Shown: piece after piece, positions 1 to 13,417 of the stretch
Layout of the letters: every line of letters starts with the position of its first letter
Numbering within the stretch: the first letter of the stretch is position 1
Origin: Myoxocephalus aenaeus
Taxonomy: Eukaryota; Chordata; Actinopteri; Perciformes; Cottidae
DNA length: 64,000 nt
NCBI GenBank assembly: GCA_038501785.1
Contig: JBAMJR010000097.1
Coordinates: forward strand, 6,724,501 to 6,788,500
Reading direction: 5' to 3'
The notes under the pieces: model-generated
What the model was told of the DNA's origin: nothing
What the model saw: the letters and a program-made list of their open reading frames with translations, nothing else
Database searches by the model: none
Translations under genes and position numbers: made by a program

Positions 1-607
1 GAGGGGCCAGCTTTGTTAGCCCAAGACAAAAAGAAGAAAGAAAAAAGGGAGGCAGACTGATGCCATTTTGTTGAACTGCATCTGTACAACACAAAGGTGT
101 GATATCTTGAGTCTCATTTGACCACTTTTAATTATGATCAGAGGTTGTATTGAACACTGCCACTCTTGTGGTTTGAAAAAAAAAGACCTTATAAGTGGCT
201 GCTGAATGGTGGATAATCAAACAACATGTGGACAGATGACGTACGCGTGCTTGCCTGAGTATACATCCTTCTTTTTTTCATCTTCTAATAGGATTTAGAC
301 CTCTTTTTAAATTACAAAATCATATTTTTTTTTTGCTTTTCAGGCTACTGTTTGACACTGGTTAATGAGATGCTGACAGCTTTCAGTCCTACAGAAGGGC
401 TGGTTCTTCTGGTTATTTTATGCTGACTGCGTTGCACTGATGTTGCATCACATGTTTTGAGAGTTCCATCTCTCAGTCTGACTAACAGGAGTTCAGTGAG
501 TGAGGACTTGGCAGTTGGGCTAGAATGAATCCCCATGATGAAACTCAGTCCTCTGCACCTCTCAACTATCAAAACTTTATCAACACTGTTACTGCAATGG
601 ACCAAAC

Positions 608-608
<1 letters not shown>

Positions 609-684
<76 letters not shown>
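609..684. repeat. (AT)n microsatellite
   Basis: About 76 bp of AT dinucleotides with one C interruption near the left end. Confidence 0.97.
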
Positions 685-687
<3 letters not shown>

Positions 688-2916
688 TCACATCTGCTGA
701 AGTGGTATATTCTATTGGTTGTATGTTTCAATCAATTTGATCGCAGGCAGCAGGCAGCAGTGACTGCCGAAACAGTTGAGACAAAAGAGCTTTAAGTTTG
801 TCGGCTACTTAGTCAAAATGTGAAGCAGCTAAGTTGCAAAAACTTAATTTTGTCCCTTTATAGAATGATTGCCCTAAAATGTAATACTATATTTGGACAA
901 TATGTAGCAAGGCAGGTTACTTAATAGCGGGCCTAGTTTATTTATGTTCCTTTTTTCATCCAGTAAATGTAATTTACCTCCACCTTAATTAGGTACTATA
1001 ACACACTCAATTACTAAGATGTAGGAGCATCACAACTTAGCTTTCAATAACAAAAAACTAGTCATATATATATTTGTTTAGTTCATGCAAGCTGTGACTG
1101 CACCAGACGAAGTGCGTCACTGTCCCATCTCACTGGCCACCAAGTTCCACCTTTCACTCCTGCATCGTAATCAATAACAAAAACCACAAGACAGTTGTTC
1201 AAGTTCGAGCAAAGTGATGTGACTTTTCTGAAACTGTTATGCACATTGCTCTGCAACAGCATGGCCTCCTCACCACCTGTACAATGACTCTGTGGCTGGT
1301 ACTGCAAACTGTCAGCACGGGTGCTCTGCAAATAGCAAAACATCTCAACTTATAGGGTTCCTCAGTATGACTCCATTCTCCTCTTCAGTTAACCACCGCC
1401 AGTTTCTCTTGTTCTGTGACATGTGAACAGCATTGTGGTGAGACAGTGCATCCTAGATTCATAAGCAGTATAAATACTACTGAGAGACACACATTTAAGT
1501 GTATAAAACAACATAATGGGTGATAAAATGTTATTGTTTGTATATGACGTGCAATTATAGTCATCACCTGTAATCAATTATTGTGGATTTTAAGCACTCC
1601 CAGTTGAAACATTTTATGAGCGGCAACAGGAGCTGCATTAAAAAAAAAATTATAATGATAAAGCATGTCTTGATATCATGTTATATTTCATTATTATTAG
1701 AGGCATTGTTTTTATTATGTACAATAAGTAAATAAACACCTCTGTATTTCTCTCAAAGTCAAACACACTCATACACACAGATGCAAAATAAGAGTAAATG
1801 CTTCCTATTGAGAAACAAATGGAGGAAAGCTCATTTTAGATGTCTGAAAATAATTTCTTTGCTGTTTCCTATTGGGAAACATCATTATAAGATATCTACG
1901 CCAAAGTGATATTTCCAATAAGCCGCCACTTGCTTCCTCTGTCTTTTCCCCTCGCCTTGCTGACACTTAGGCACAAAGGTATTTACTTTAGTTTAATCTT
2001 CTTGAGCTTTCCACAACCAGGCAACACGTCCACATAAATTCTTACATGGACAAATACACAAAGAGGCAAAACCCTGTCGCCTTGTTCTCTGCGAAGGTAG
2101 ATTATCTGTGAATGCACGGAGAAATTTCTCGGGGGATGCTTTGGCGCCGAGAAATAAAACTCGGAGAGTGTTGCCTTTGCCAAGCTGAGACATCTGGTCA
2201 CCTTATCACAGATAAGTGGGGGTTAGTCCTGGCATCTGCTAGAATTAATCCATTTTGCAAACACAGTTATCCTAATCTCCTAAATATGTCATTCCACAAC
2301 TGTACAAAGCAGTAGGTATATTTTCACCTTTCCTTATCCAGTGTGCATTGAGATTGATCAAGGCACACTTCACTGCACCTTGTTGTGAAACGTGATCAGT
2401 GTCACAGTATAGAAGTGGAAGACAAAAAGAGGTTGGAAATTGGTGTCACAACCCGCACCTGGCCAACTATTTGCTGGTGCCCAGCCTGGTCTACCGCTAG
2501 CCATCTAACATCCCAGCATGAATATTCATGTGGGCGGATTTCTCTTTTGTTGCCTGCCTAGTCAGCAGTCACAGAACACATGGTGAGTGTTGGCAGAGCC
2601 CGGCCTAGGTAGAGGGGCCGCGGACGGAGGCAGTGGCAGGAACCAGGACCTGTGAGGCTGACTGACATTTCCATCTGTGGCGAGGCCTGGTAATTATCGG
2701 GGAGAGGAGCGCCCGCAGCAGCGCGCCATCTGCTAGGGGAGATGGCTCAATGAGGTATGAGCACGAGCGGCACTCCGTCGGGCCACTGCCTGCCTCTGAC
2801 ATGAGGGCTCGCATCTGCTACCGAGGAGCCGGGCCGCCCAACACAGCCTGCCTGCCTGGCCGAGAGAGGGGGCTGACAGGAGGGAGGAGAGCAGCCAAGA
2901 GCCCCCCTGACCCCCT

Positions 2917-2946
2917 CCACCACCACCACCACCACCACCACCACCC
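2917..2946. repeat. (CAC)n trinucleotide run
   Basis: About ten CAC/CCA units. They produce spurious His-rich or Val/Gly-rich frames on the two strands. Confidence 0.95.
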
Positions 2947-3333
2947 ACCGCCATCACTACCACCACTGCCCTGCCAAAGGCACACTTGACAAACAGCGGA
3001 GCCCACTCACAAGTTTCCATACAGATCTCCTCAAGTTGTCGTTTGGTTGTAAAGGATGCGTCTTAGCTCCAGTTATTACTGAGGAATCCATCATTGTTAT
3101 GTCAGTGTCAATGGATGTTGGAACAGGCTTACAGTCCGAGGTGAGATTGAGTGAACAAATGTATTATACAATATGCATTTTGGCAGTGGATGGCTGGGCT
3201 CAGTGGAGATATTCTCTACTGGTGTTCTTGTTACCAGGATTTGCTTCTGACTCATTTGTGAAGCACAGCTCTCTGAGACTGGTCGGTTGTGGGAGCCCGG
3301 CACCATATCACACAGCCTCCTCACACACCTGGC

Positions 3334-3335
<2 letters not shown>

Positions 3336-3373
<38 letters not shown>
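3336..3373. repeat. (GT)n microsatellite
   Basis: 38 bp of uninterrupted GT dinucleotides. Confidence 0.97.
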
Positions 3374-3375
<2 letters not shown>

Positions 3376-4244
3376 ACCTCATCTCCTCCTTGTGCCTCTC
3401 ATTTTGCGCACAGCATGGTTAGTCCAACTGTGGTTCTGTTATTACACTCTGCCCACAGACACATGCACACACTTTCAGAGCCACACACTAACATCCCATT
3501 AACAATGAGCACAGAGCCCACAGCTCACTGAGCAGTCAAGATGGCTAACCACTGAAAAAGACAGCTGTGTGCATTATTGTGTGTTTGTGAGGTGTGAAAC
3601 CAAGAGAGTTTCTGTTGTGGGTGCTATTCTTGTTCTGCCCTTTATTTAAACAGATTTTGCAGATACAGAACTATCATAGTTGTTTAGGGTGCAGTCAAAT
3701 AAGCATTTATAACACACAAAATCAGCTCATTTCCAAGGAGTCGGCCTAATCGGTGGATTTGTTGTGAGTAAATTTGTGCGGTACTTTTACATTGACTAGA
3801 TGTAAAATTGGAGGAGAAACATTGACAATATATTATTCCTTTTCATGTTTATTTTACGACAAATATAACTAGCCACCTGAACCAGCCGATGTACGAGCTG
3901 AAAGTAGTCGCTTCTGGCAAAACCGAGTTTGAGATCACATATGGATGCATTTTGCTCCTTTCTGGTCTCTTACTTTCATCAAATAAAGTCAACAAACATT
4001 GGTGATGAACTTGCTCTTGATGTGAAGACTAAAAGAGGCCCATTTCCTGCAATGCCAAATAAAGCAGTTTACGTGTGGTATTTCTCGCTAAATTTAACTT
4101 GAGGTCCTCCTGTTTTAGTTCTTTAACATCTGTCAACATCAAGTCCCTGACAAGTTATTGTGAACGTTGTTTTTACCTTTGTGGTTCAGTGTTTTCATGC
4201 TGCCCTCGTGGCTCTTGCATCACTTACCACTTGAGAAAGCAGAG

Positions 4245-4345
4245 ACAGAGCGAAGGATTCAGGAGAGGTAGAGCGAGGTGGGGAGTGAGAGAGCATGAGA
4301 GAGAGAGAGGAAGGGAGGGAGGAGAGAGAGAGAAGCGCATCTCTT
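4245..4345. repeat. Purine-rich GA tract
   Basis: About 100 bp of GAGAGA/GGGAGG-type sequence. Confidence 0.8.
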
Positions 4346-4769
4346 CATCGCAGGATTTTATTTGACTGTTTGACAGATTGCTAGAATTCAAAATGCAGCA
4401 GGGGCCTGTGATGTGGCAATAAAGCGTTTGCCTTTGATCCCGCCTCACAATTTTTTCTCCCCTGCACATGTGCACGTCAAAATCAATGACATCAACTCTG
4501 AAGAGGAGAGGCAGCTGCGCATCCGCACAACAAACCTTTGCATCACCTTAGTTTACCAACAATCTGGTTTTATTCTCATTGTCAACTCATTGCGACAAAC
4601 TCCAGCAGTGCTATACACAACAAACTTCAAGGTGTGTAAAAGATGAAATGGTACACAAATAGAATATCCATCTTAGCAGACCGAAACGCATGCTTACATC
4701 TTAGCCCCAGCTGTCAATTACCTAAAAAAGAAATCCCTCTTTGATAAGAAAAATTTGAATTTCCCCCTC

Positions 4770-5090
4770 CCTACACTTGGAGTGGCTTTTTCAGATGTCG
4801 TAGCACTTATGAAAAATTTGTGACTGCATCAACAGCGCCTATTCCCCATTCAGCAGCATTAACTCTGTGCCATGTGTCTAACAAACGGAGGCCATTCTGG
4901 AGCCCTTAATGACAAGGCTGCTCCGCTCCTCTCCTCTCCCCCTCGCTCTTTTCAAATTGCTCTCTAAATGAAGTACAGCTGTGTGGACCAGGTGCTGCCA
5001 TCCCCCTTTCAGAAAGAACAGGAAATTATGAAATCCCCAAATCCTTCACAAATGGCGGGCAGGAGGGAAGGTTGGTGAACGTCAGCTCAG
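4770..5090. promoter_or_regulatory. Candidate conserved non-coding element
   Basis: A complex, repeat-free stretch without coding frames. Its texture is varied, including TTATGAAAAATTTGTGACTG, CCCTTAATGACAAGGCTG and GGAAATTATGAAATCCCC, and it looks unlike the microsatellite-rich surroundings. Judged by appearance only. Confidence 0.25.
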
Positions 5091-5913
5091 CTTGCCTGGT
5101 CTGTAGCTACATGTCTCTTGCCGGTGGATAATCTTTCATTTGCGTTCATCGTGGAGCTCTCTCCATCCAACGCTCCGACCCAGAACCTATCACTTCCGAG
5201 CGTCAGGCCATACAGCGGCTGCGCTGATAGGTTCATTCAGCGCAGCATCGTTTTGACTGTTGGTATCATTTTTGGAAACATGTATTTATACTGGTGGCTG
5301 CATCTTATCCATGCAGACTTTTAGCAGCAGCACTAAATTGATGTTAGATAGTTTGCAATTACTGAATATTCTACTTAACATGTTTATTAGTCAAATAAAC
5401 TGTGTTAACAGTTTTATGACTCGGCTGAAAAATACAAGGTTTTCATCACCCCAAGAAATAAAAAACTGTCTTCTTCCCTCTTCCTTTCAAATTAAGGTTT
5501 TACTTCAAACCTGTCGTAGCTTACAGAGAATCCAGCTAACACGCAGAGCTGTGTGTTTGTTCTCTGTGCTCTCCACAACAGAAAGAGCAGGCCTCCTGCT
5601 CAGGAGACTGTCAATGTGCAGCTGTCAATGTCTCCATAAAGCCCCATATCCATAATAGACAAAGCACTCATCAAGCCTCAGCTTCATCTGGCCTCCCAGA
5701 TGCCCCATCACCAGGGGCAAATCCCATCCAGGACTGAGCGGCGCACCACGCAGCCAGATGTGAGCTGGCAACATGGCCGTGGGGTCAACACATGGCAAAG
5801 GTAGACCCAATAAATGAATTATACTCTGATTATCATAAATGTGGCATCTGAGCATGGCTCTTGTGCTGTTTGGAAGGGAAATGCTAGGAAATACTGCATC
5901 AGCTGCACCGCTG

Positions 5914-5914
<1 letters not shown>

Positions 5915-5954
<40 letters not shown>
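5915..5954. repeat. (CA)n microsatellite
   Basis: 40 bp of uninterrupted CA dinucleotides. Confidence 0.97.
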
Positions 5955-5958
<4 letters not shown>

Positions 5959-7179
5959 GATGATGTACACAATTGAATCATGTTGATGTAAAAATGGAAC
6001 GTGGAACTCAAGTTTGTGTACATTTTTGGGTTTATATTACTCAAACTTTGTGCAAGAAAATGACATGGGGTAACATGATGAAGCCAGAACATATTTAGGA
6101 TTCTCAAAATGATTCCATGCCATATGCCCTGTATTTGTACATAATTCCACAATGTTCTAGGTCGCTCCCCCAAACATATTCTGTTTCGTCACATGCCAAA
6201 AAGACCTTTTTCCCCCCAACCCTCCCTTCCTCGGTTCGACACGTTTGCATGCGGTAGCTGGCTGCCCTGGCTCCCGGTCTTCCCCTTTAAAATGCCATGC
6301 CAACTTCAGAGGACCCAGGTGTATGGGTCCGTTATCAATTCCACTAACAAGCGTGCTTACTGGGATCACAGGACGCGTTGTGGCTTGCTTTAAAGTCCCC
6401 GTCTGTAGCCAAGGCTGACCTGAATTGGAGACATGCGGCCCCCTGCTGATAGCAGCCAACCTCTGATGGGCAGTCCCTCTCCCAGACTTGGCCAGCACTC
6501 CGCCTGGGAAGGAGGAGGGGAGAGAAGAAGAACTCTTTGAAATGCTGGAGTTCCATGAAGAATTGAGAAGCAGGACAGAATCAAAGGCTTCTGATATAGG
6601 AAAGGAAGAAAAAAAAATATAGAATCAAGACTTGGAGATGAGGAGAAAGGGAAGATCGAACCCCCCCCCCTCCCATACACACATACATGCACAGACTAGA
6701 TCACATGTACACTGCGAACAAAGGACATGCAAGGAAAATGTATCTATACCATTGCTACAGAGGCCTTCATATGAAACATACAGTTCAAAGAAAAATGATG
6801 TCTCTGCAGCTGTATGAAGAACAGTAACGTACTGTATAAACCTGCAGTACATGCACACACAGTGGCAACATCAAACAACTAACATATAAAGTAGATCTTA
6901 CACAGTATGTAGGATGTTAAATTATTTTGTTGCCATACCATTTTTATACAAAGAATATCATTTTTTCTTATATAGTATATGTGTGTTCTCAGAAGGTGTA
7001 TGTTTGTGAGCTATGTGAACAACACTGTAGGTGTGTACATCATAAAAAGAAAATGGGTGCACGTGTTAGAGATGCGTCTCTAACTCAGCTCTTGCTGCTG
7101 CTTGTATTGGTGGTGATGGTGGCAGCTGAAGGCCATTATGTCCAGGTGGCCTAGAGGATGCAGGGGCTTTACTGAGAGC

Positions 7180-7182
<3 letters not shown>

Positions 7183-7266
<84 letters not shown>
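7183..7266. repeat. (AC)n microsatellite, long
   Basis: About 84 bp of uninterrupted AC dinucleotides, with imperfect CACGTGCA units after it. Confidence 0.97.
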
Positions 7267-7270
<4 letters not shown>

Positions 7271-8509
7271 ACGCACACGTGCATGCACAAAAAGCTTCAC
7301 AGCTGCTAGGGCCCACTGCATGTCAATTAGGACAGCAGAGGATGTACAGGGACACATGGACATTCACACAGCACATGTATAATGCATGATAGGTTGGATG
7401 GACTGTATTCAGGTCTACCAGTAGATTGGATCCAGCAGTACTGGTGTATACAAAATACAGGATCACACACCTGAGGTTCTCGCTGGCAGGTGGATTTGAT
7501 GTCAGTTGATATTCAAGCCCCATTTGTGTGTATGTGTGTGCAAAAGGTGCTTGTGTTTGTGCTTGTGAGTGTGTGATGTATATGTAGCTGCTTCTGTTGC
7601 TCACACACACTCAAAATAAAGTAGGTAAAGGTGTGTATTGCTTAGGGAGGTTGCCCGAGAAATAGAGGAAGTGAAATTGTTGTGACAGCCATTAATTCCC
7701 CAGAATATACTCTCATTTCCTTTCTCACCTGAACCAAAACAAATGTCATGGCTTAGTGTTCAGTGTGAAAATCTTCACTCAGCAGAGAAATAATTGTCAT
7801 TCTTATTAAGATTTACCAAATAGGAAAGCTAAATCACCCACCAATATCACACTTTCCACAGGATATGACGTGTATAACGTACGTCTTAAATCTTTATCCG
7901 ACTGTTGCATTGTTGTTGTTTCAATATCCAAATTGTCGATCAGCATTTTTGTTCAAATGCAGTGTGAAGGTTTACCCCCTCACAAAAACATTCCTTTTAA
8001 GGTCAATGCATCTCAGAAGTCATCTGCAGAAGCTAGCGCATTATGCTGATTACCCTTATGAAAATTACATGTAGTGGGGTGAGGGGTCACCTGAGCTTAA
8101 TTCCGATTTCATGTTTTGTTTCACACGAGCCAAGCTGTGGGTGTCTGTGTGTGAGGCAATGTTTTCTATTGGCCTTGACAGCGCACAGTGTAATTGGCTC
8201 ACTAAGGTGATTCAGTAATCGCCTGAGTGACACCTTCCCTGGTAAAATTTGACATTGGAGGTGGATGAGGATGCCTCGGGCTTCAAGTGCCAAGGGAGCT
8301 AACCTTGTAGGAAAACCAAATTTAAAACAGGGCGCTGTGGCGGAGACCCACTTCATTCAGTGTATTTGCATCATATAATGAAATGGTACATTGGAGAGGG
8401 ACGCTTTTTTCTCATCTGCTCTAACCTTATGGCCTTGAACCAATTGTCCTTGTTATTGACTATGTTTAAAAAGGTCATCTAATTTCATCATCTGTCCTCA
8501 TACACTTCC

Positions 8510-8765
8510 TTGTCGACCTCCTCCTCGTCATCGCCTACTTTTTCGTTCCCTTTTTTTTTTTACTTCTCCTTCACTCCCCTCAGTCTTGACTTAGTTTTTA
8601 CTTCTCTGGATCATCACCACTCCTGCCCTTCTCTCCATCCCATCATTATTCCCCTCACACCTTCATCCTCATCTTCCTCCCTTCCCCCCCTCATCCATCT
8701 CCTTAACTTCTCCTCTCCCTTTCTTCCGCCTTCTCCACTTCCTTCTCCTCCCTTTTGCTCCTGGC
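8510..8765. repeat. Long polypyrimidine (CT-rich) tract
   Basis: About 250 bp of predominantly C and T on the plus strand, with few purines. It creates Ser/Pro/Leu-rich frames that are not genes. Confidence 0.75.
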
Positions 8766-9618
8766 GTAGCTCATGGAGAGGAGGAGCAGCCAGCGCTGTT
8801 CTGTTCCTCAGGACTGTCCTCCTCCTGCAGAACACAGATGGTTATTATGGAGCTGCACATAAATTGATTATGTTGGAAATTAACTGTTGCTGTCAAAGGC
8901 AGCCGCCAACCTGTCCCAGTGTGTCCCTGTGCCCGCTGATGCATAGGATCCAGCTGATGGACCAGATGTTTGCACAGTGCGCCGTTCCTTTTAAGGTCAG
9001 CACAAAAGTAGTATGGGGGCTCTCTGATCTCCATCTCTTTGTACTTTCAGCCTGTGCCGTCTTGCCTCTTGACACTTTGAGGAAGTAAAATGTGATGATT
9101 GTGATGGTGCAGCGGTTGATCCGCTTATGTCACATCAAAATGATTTAATGTCATTGAAAATGACTTGTAATGTGGTTCTGGATTCATTGTCTTTTGCCCG
9201 TTGTTTAGTTTTTTGACCGACTATGTGTGAGGTTCAGGATTTGTGTGACCAAGGATGGAGGCTCCTGCTAAGAAACATTCAATCAATGGGAGGTTGAAGT
9301 AGGCCTTATGTTTGTGCCAAAAGACCATGTCGTCTCTTCGACTAAACCAGCATGCCAAGAGTCTCTGAACGCCATCCCTAAGTAGGACTGTCTTCCAGCA
9401 GCTCATTACAGGTTGGTCTGGATAAGCATGGTGGGTGACTCCTGGCTGTGGCCTCGGGGGACAGGCAGCACAATGCCAAACTCAGCAGAAAGTCAGGTCT
9501 TAGGAGTGTTCCTACATTGTTTTCCAGGCCTGACCTTGATTCCAGGCCCACTCCTGCATGTTTCCGTATGCATGGCAGAGTATGCAGGGCTGCCAAAATC
9601 TGAGCCAAACAGAGAAGA

Positions 9619-9619
<1 letters not shown>

Positions 9620-9656
<37 letters not shown>
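9620..9656. repeat. (AC)n microsatellite
   Basis: About 37 bp of AC dinucleotides. Confidence 0.97.
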
Positions 9657-9660
<4 letters not shown>

Positions 9661-12639
9661 AATGAGTGAACACACACATGCAGACGTTGGGCCAAATCCC
9701 ATCAGGAAGGTTAACTTGCATGGAAATAGAAGCTAAATAAATTGTCTCATATATATATATATATAATTGATAAAAAATACTTACAATTATCATGATTTTG
9801 TAACATGCTGTATGGCGTATAATGCACATAATATCATAATTTTAGGGACTTTCATTTCCTGCCTGTGTCACTGCATTGCACAACATGTTAAATCAATTGT
9901 TAAATCAAATGCATGGCTGGCTCCCTGTTTTTATAAAAAACATGTTGTTTAATGTATATTTCTGGTTTGTTTTTAGATTCATGACAAGAAACACCTTCTC
10001 TGAAGCACCTCCACCTTGGCGTTAGATATGTTAATACCGCTCTAGTACCAAATTCTCTTTAAGCATTTTGATTGGCGCTACTCAGAAGATGAAGATCACT
10101 TTAAAAAACCTCTCTGGTAAAAAGCTGTCAGATGCTTTCAGCAGCTTTTAGGCAGAATAAGCCTCAGTGGTCAGTTAGCCATAAGAATCCTATAACCGGC
10201 AAGGCATAGTGACATGAATATGAATGTCAGCAGGTGATAAACAGAGTGATTTCTGGGACGTGTGACTGTTTGCGACACGGTCCCTCACACCCCAGATGTA
10301 GGCGAACTGGGGAGGCTGCCATTCAGTTTGACGACATCTGAGCAGCTAGCAGCAGTAATTAGCAGCCTGACTGACTGTAAGGAAATGAGACTCAGAAAAC
10401 TTTAGAAATACAGAGATATACAGTACAGACAGAAAATTACTGTATGTTATCTTTCTGCAAATGAAATACTGTTATCTGAACCGAACCAACTACATTTATA
10501 TATAACACATATCAAGTGTGAGACTGGTTAAAATGGAACCAATATAACTCCAGTGCAGATACTTGAATTCAAATCTTGTCTTTAAAGGCGTGTGCATAAC
10601 TTTTGTATCTTAAAGATCAACAGGAACTTAGAGAATAGAGGACTCAAGCAAAAGTGAAACGTTTGTTGACCCATGCAGACCTTTATCATACCATCACCTG
10701 ACTTCCTTCCTTCTTGACATGAGAGTCTCTGTACAAATGAATCTGGTGTGCACTAATGTGCACTAATAATATTATTTAATTTGATACATTGTCAATTTTT
10801 TTCATTTATTTTGGACCTCATAATCATACTTCGGCGCCTCATAGTTTTTCTACATCACCAGTCATACTGTAACTTAGAGTGGCACTGTTTGTTCTGACTG
10901 GTCTAGTACAGGAAGCATAGTAGAGGATGCACTACATTTATGCAGTGGAGGACCCATTGCATATTAATTATGGTTTGGTATGGAGATATTTGAAGAGGTT
11001 CTTCTTTTACATCATATTTGTGTATAATATCTTTCAACAACCAGAAAGAGTTTAAAAAAAAATCAGGATTTCAGAGCAATGTGCGTTCATTGTTACCCAA
11101 CTTAGATTACAAGAAAGAAAAGGCTGGAGGATTTCTGGTGATTTACTGTCCTCTGTGTGAATAAAACGTAGGAATCTCCTTTTCTTCTCATCTCTATCAG
11201 ACTGGAACACCTTGGGTTGATAGGAGCCCAGAGGTAGCTACAAGCTCAATGAAATGTTCCATGTTAAAGTGTGCGTGTGCAGGCATGCGTGGGCATGTTC
11301 CAGTGCACGTCTGTGTGAGTGTATATGCGTGCTGCGTATCTTCATGTATGTCTGCGTTGGGTGTGTGTCTGGTAGTGGTGGGAGATATTTTCCAATCACC
11401 GCTCTGCCGGTTTCGCATTGTTCTGGGAAGCTGTTTGCCACTCTGCACGATTAACAGTATTATCTGTACCTAGCCCAGTCAGCCAGCCAGTCCTTGGGTC
11501 ATTGTGTTCCAGTCAGGGGTGAGTGCTCTGGGCGCTGCGTGTGACGCCTGCCCCCGACAGTAGGGACAGGCTTGGCTAGGCCCAGGTGGGACGTGCTGGC
11601 ATTTGGGCACTGTCCGCTGCAGGAGGGAAGGGGGGGGAAGTGGCCTCCACAGCAGGCACGAGTCAGTGATCTGGTCCCTTTGGCCATCCAGAGCTCCACT
11701 TTAGGGGTGAAAGGGTGAGGATAGGAGGCTCCCGGGGGCCACCTTTGTGTGCCCTGAGCATCAAACTCCATCTGGTCACTCTGCAGAGAGGACAGTGCCT
11801 GTGACAAGCCTGCTTTCAGAAAACAGAGTCGCCTCATGGCTCGCCCTCATGTTCTCACTCCGATGTGTCTTTATGCTCTGCAACAATGTCACAAGTGAAG
11901 GACAGAACAGACATTGATATATTCTTTTGCAGATATGGTATGTAACTTAATTATTTATGTACAATGTTGAGACCCTTGAACTTTATTTGACTTGAAAATA
12001 TTAGTTTTCTTTACTTCATTTTACTTTTAAAGATTTTTGAAAATAAAACATATGATGTCTGTTTTATCTATTGTTTGTTTTCGATTGAACTAGTATATAC
12101 CAGCTGCAACATTAAAACGCTGCTTGCTCATTATCGTAATAATGATGAGCAAATAATATAATATACAAGCAATCAGAGGGTTTATTCTGCCTACATTATG
12201 ACAATGTACTTTGTAAGTAAAGCTATGACTGGAGAAATATTACTTGGAGTATGTTCACATTGCATTATAAAAAAAAAGAAGAAGAATATTTCTTTCACCA
12301 GGTCAAATTGAATTATGCAGCGCAAACGCACACATTTGTCTCTGTAGAAATACAACACCCTTAGGGTTAGAAAAGAACAACCTTCACAAAAACACAAAAG
12401 TAAAAATCTCAGTTAAAACAACAGAGGAAGGTTCCAACCTCCTTTATCGGCAGGAGACAGAAGTGGCAATAGTATAATCACAATATGGGGAAGCAGAATT
12501 ACAAGAATGTATCACATGTAACCACCGTGGTTTGTTTGAATGTTTATTACCTGTTAACTACATTCAGTTTTAGCCAACCCTATTAATTCCCATTACAGTG
12601 AAGGACACTAAATCAAGAGGCAAACATTCATATCGAGCC

Positions 12640-13000
12640 TTTTAACCAAATTTGTGCGTTATTTGATTTGATGATGTAGTCTCCTCTTATGCAAATGTCA
12701 TATTAGCATACTATTGCCAATCTACAGGACTGAAGCTCTCCATCTCAGTTCCTCTTTCTCTTGCTTCCTCCCGGCCTCTCTCACCGCTGACCTCTCTGCC
12801 CTCTCCTTTGATGAACTCATGAATTCATTGCCCTGGTTCTCGGGCCCTCCTATTCCTCTCCTGCTCTTTACCCCTCTTCTCTGTGCTGTATAATTGACTC
12901 AGCTGCAGCCTTTGTGATATAATAGCTAGTTTACCTGGCAGAATGACATTTCACAGGCTCTGAGCCACCATAAAGCTAATTGTTCTAGAGCGAGGGGGAG
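12640..13000. promoter_or_regulatory. Candidate conserved non-coding element with octamer
   Basis: Contains a perfect POU octamer ATGCAAAT at 12689-12696 and a later stretch with GATATAATAGCTAGTTTACC. No repeat and no coding frame. Enhancer function is inference. Confidence 0.28.
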
Positions 13001-13380
13001 AGAGCCGTGTGTATGTGTGTGCAGCTGAAGATAAGAGGAGAGCGGTCGCTCCATTTGTGCTGTATAGGCCAACGGAGGGTTGGAAGTGACATTTATCTCC
13101 ACATTGAGCCTCAGACCCAGCCATGGCCTGATGTACTCTCTTCGTCTCCCCCTCCTGCTCTTTCTCGCTCCTATTTGGTCTCTTTTACTTTCATAGACTT
13201 TTTGTAGCTTTATTCCTTTTTAATAATTGCTGTGCATGTGTGTGTACATGTAAGTAGTTAGTACATACTTGCTCTATACCTAAACCAGTCATCCTGCAAA
13301 AGAAAGATAGGGTCTTTAATTAGGCCCAGTGGCTGTATTTATCCTCTTAGCATTCAGGGTAATTTAGGGGAGGGGAAAGC

Positions 13381-13384
<4 letters not shown>

Positions 13385-13414
<30 letters not shown>
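13385..13414. repeat. (AT)n microsatellite
   Basis: 30 bp of AT dinucleotides. Confidence 0.96.

Positions 13415-13417
<3 letters not shown>

Noticed and set aside
2733..3020. Gly-rich minus-strand and His-rich plus-strand frames
   Set aside because: Produced by the CAC trinucleotide run; no family resemblance.
5625..6173. 182-codon minus-strand frame
   Set aside because: Runs through the CA microsatellite (Val-Cys repeats); no supporting motif.
7066..7290. Cys/Val or His/Thr repeat frames over the AC array
   Set aside because: Pure dinucleotide translation. The same artefact occurs at 3289-3531, 9413-9736, 19459-19689, 29876-30240, 60059-60364 and 63219-63495.
8510..9088. 192-codon Ser/Pro/Leu-rich frame
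   Set aside because: Mostly translation of the polypyrimidine tract.
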